Part shown: positions 5,731 through 6,324 of the stretch, in pieces
How the letters are laid out: each line of letters begins with the position of its first letter
How positions within the stretch are numbered: position 1 is the first letter of the stretch
From: an uncultured Clostridia bacterium
GTDB taxonomy: Bacteria > Bacillota > Clostridia > Oscillospirales > Ruminococcaceae
Length of the DNA stretch: 6,324 bases
Assembly (NCBI GenBank): GCA_947427325.1
Contig: CANEHP010000129.1
Coordinates: 1 to 6,324 of the forward strand
Direction: 5' to 3'
Program-made: the position numbers and the translations under genes
The notes under the pieces: generated by a model
What the model was told of the DNA's origin: nothing
Seen by the model: only the letters and a program-made list of their open reading frames with translations
Databases searched by the model: none

Positions 5731-6177
5731 ATGAATTTAATGGAAATAAACAAAAGAATAAAGCAAAGACCCCCTTTCCAGATGATAGAAAAGGTCATAG
5801 AGCTTGAACCCGACAAAAGAGCGGTGGGAATAAAAAACGTTTCGGTAAACGAGCCGTATTTTACAGGGCATTTCCCCGATTTTCCCATTATGCCCGGAGT
5901 GCTTGTTACGGAGGCCTGTGCGCAGCTTTGTTCCCTTGTTATCGACCCCGAAAAAAGCAACGACCCCAACGTGATTTTCGTGCTTTTGAAAATCAAGGAC
6001 TTTAAGTTTATCAAGCCCGTTCTTCCCGGAGACACCCTTGTTATCGAGGTAAACAAAACGCTGGATTCATCGGGGCTTTATGAATTTTCCGCCGCAGTAA
6101 AGGTTGAGGATACCGTTAAGGCAAAGGGGTCGCTTATGTTTACCGCTGTGGATAAAAACAATATTTACGGCGAATGA
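5731..6177 (+). CDS. fabZ: 3-hydroxyacyl-ACP dehydratase (FabZ-type, hotdog fold)
   Basis: A 148-residue dehydratase, typical FabZ length, which removes water from 3-hydroxyacyl-ACP to give the trans-2-enoyl chain. The signature GHFPDFPIMPGVLVTEACAQ (46-65) carries catalytic His47 and Glu61. RPPF at 13-16 matches the family's N-terminal motif. The ATG at 5731 is chosen because GAGGTG (5721-5726) precedes it. A longer form from TTG at 5683 would add 16 residues read from the repeat tract and has no proper ribosome binding site. It is the last gene before a terminator. With no enoyl reductase in the operon, its double bonds may remain in the product. It could also act as a second copy of the housekeeping FabZ; sequence alone does not decide. 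Confidence 0.93.
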   Translation: MNLMEINKRIKQRPPFQMIEKVIELEPDKRAVGIKNVSVNEPYFTGHFPDFPIMPGVLVTEACAQLCSLVIDPEKSNDPNVIFVLLKIKDFKFIKPVLPGDTLVIEVNKTLDSSGLYEFSAAVKVEDTVKAKGSLMFTAVDKNNIYGE

Positions 6178-6194
6178 AATTATGATTTTGGCGT

Positions 6195-6217
6195 AATCGG
6201 CGTTAAACCGATTTTTT
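6195..6217 (+). terminator. Rho-independent terminator after fabZ
   Basis: AATCGG (6195-6200) pairs with CCGATT (6208-6213) over a 7-base loop, and a run of six T (6212-6217) overlaps and follows the stem, 18 bases after the fabZ stop. The stem is short, so strength may be modest. A second small hairpin (GGCG, GTTT, CGCC; 6219-6230) follows, and AAACCG (6205-6210) could pair with CGGTTT (6221-6226) instead. The rest, to 6324, shows no supported gene; CATAAT near 6307 could be a weak -10 box for a gene beyond the window. Confidence 0.6.
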
Positions 6218-6324
6218 CGGCGGTTTCGCCCCCTTCAAAAGTCCTGCGATAATTTTTTACATCCTATAAGGAATTCTTGAAATTAAAGCCGTGGGCCACA
6301 AAAAAACATAATAGGGGTTTTGTG

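Noticed and set aside
1..6324. tRNA, rRNA, CRISPR array, transposase or integrase.
   Set aside because: No cloverleaf, no regular spacer-repeat array and no mobile-element protein could be recognised on either strand.

Overview
The window looks like a piece of a Firmicutes chromosome, probably an anaerobic member of the Clostridia. The evidence is moderate GC content, strong AGGAGG-type ribosome binding sites with A-rich spacers, extended -10 promoters, and a RING-finger plus DUF2628 membrane protein of a kind I associate with clostridial genomes. This placement rests on style and family knowledge, not on a database match.

Layout. Positions 1-54 hold the last 17 codons of a plus-strand gene that enters from the left. 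Its stop overlaps the stop of a convergent minus-strand gene (51-1064), which encodes a small zinc-binding RING-like domain, a charged linker with a hexapeptide repeat, and a hydrophobic DUF2628-like C-terminus. A 341-base divergent intergenic region (1065-1405) follows. It carries one promoter for the minus-strand gene and a well-formed promoter for the plus-strand operon.

The operon (1406-6177) is the core of the window. In order it encodes a PlsC/LPLAT-family acyltransferase, an acyl carrier protein, a 781-residue protein made of two fused ketosynthase domains, a FabG-type ketoreductase and a FabZ-type dehydratase. A likely rho-independent terminator lies just after it (6195-6217). The first ketosynthase domain keeps Cys158, His290, Lys321 and His326. 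In the second, the positions aligned with Cys and both His are Ala552, Phe682 and Asp716, so this half resembles a chain-length factor rather than a working condensing enzyme.

Working together, the ACP would carry the chain, the KS-CLF protein would extend it, and FabG and FabZ would reduce and dehydrate each beta-carbon. No enoyl reductase, malonyl transacylase or phosphopantetheinyl transferase is visible. If none acts on the chain in trans, double bonds would be kept and the product would be a polyene acyl chain, which the LPLAT enzyme could move to a lipid-type acceptor. This resembles in logic the aryl polyene and granadaene (cyl) pathways. The product itself is inferred, not seen.

The operon's non-coding gaps are unusually structured. 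There are hairpins after the acyltransferase gene, two consecutive hairpins in the acp leader, a perfect 10-bp inverted repeat between acp and the KS-CLF gene, and short tandem repeats before fabZ. Positions 6218-6324, after the terminator, hold no gene that I can support.
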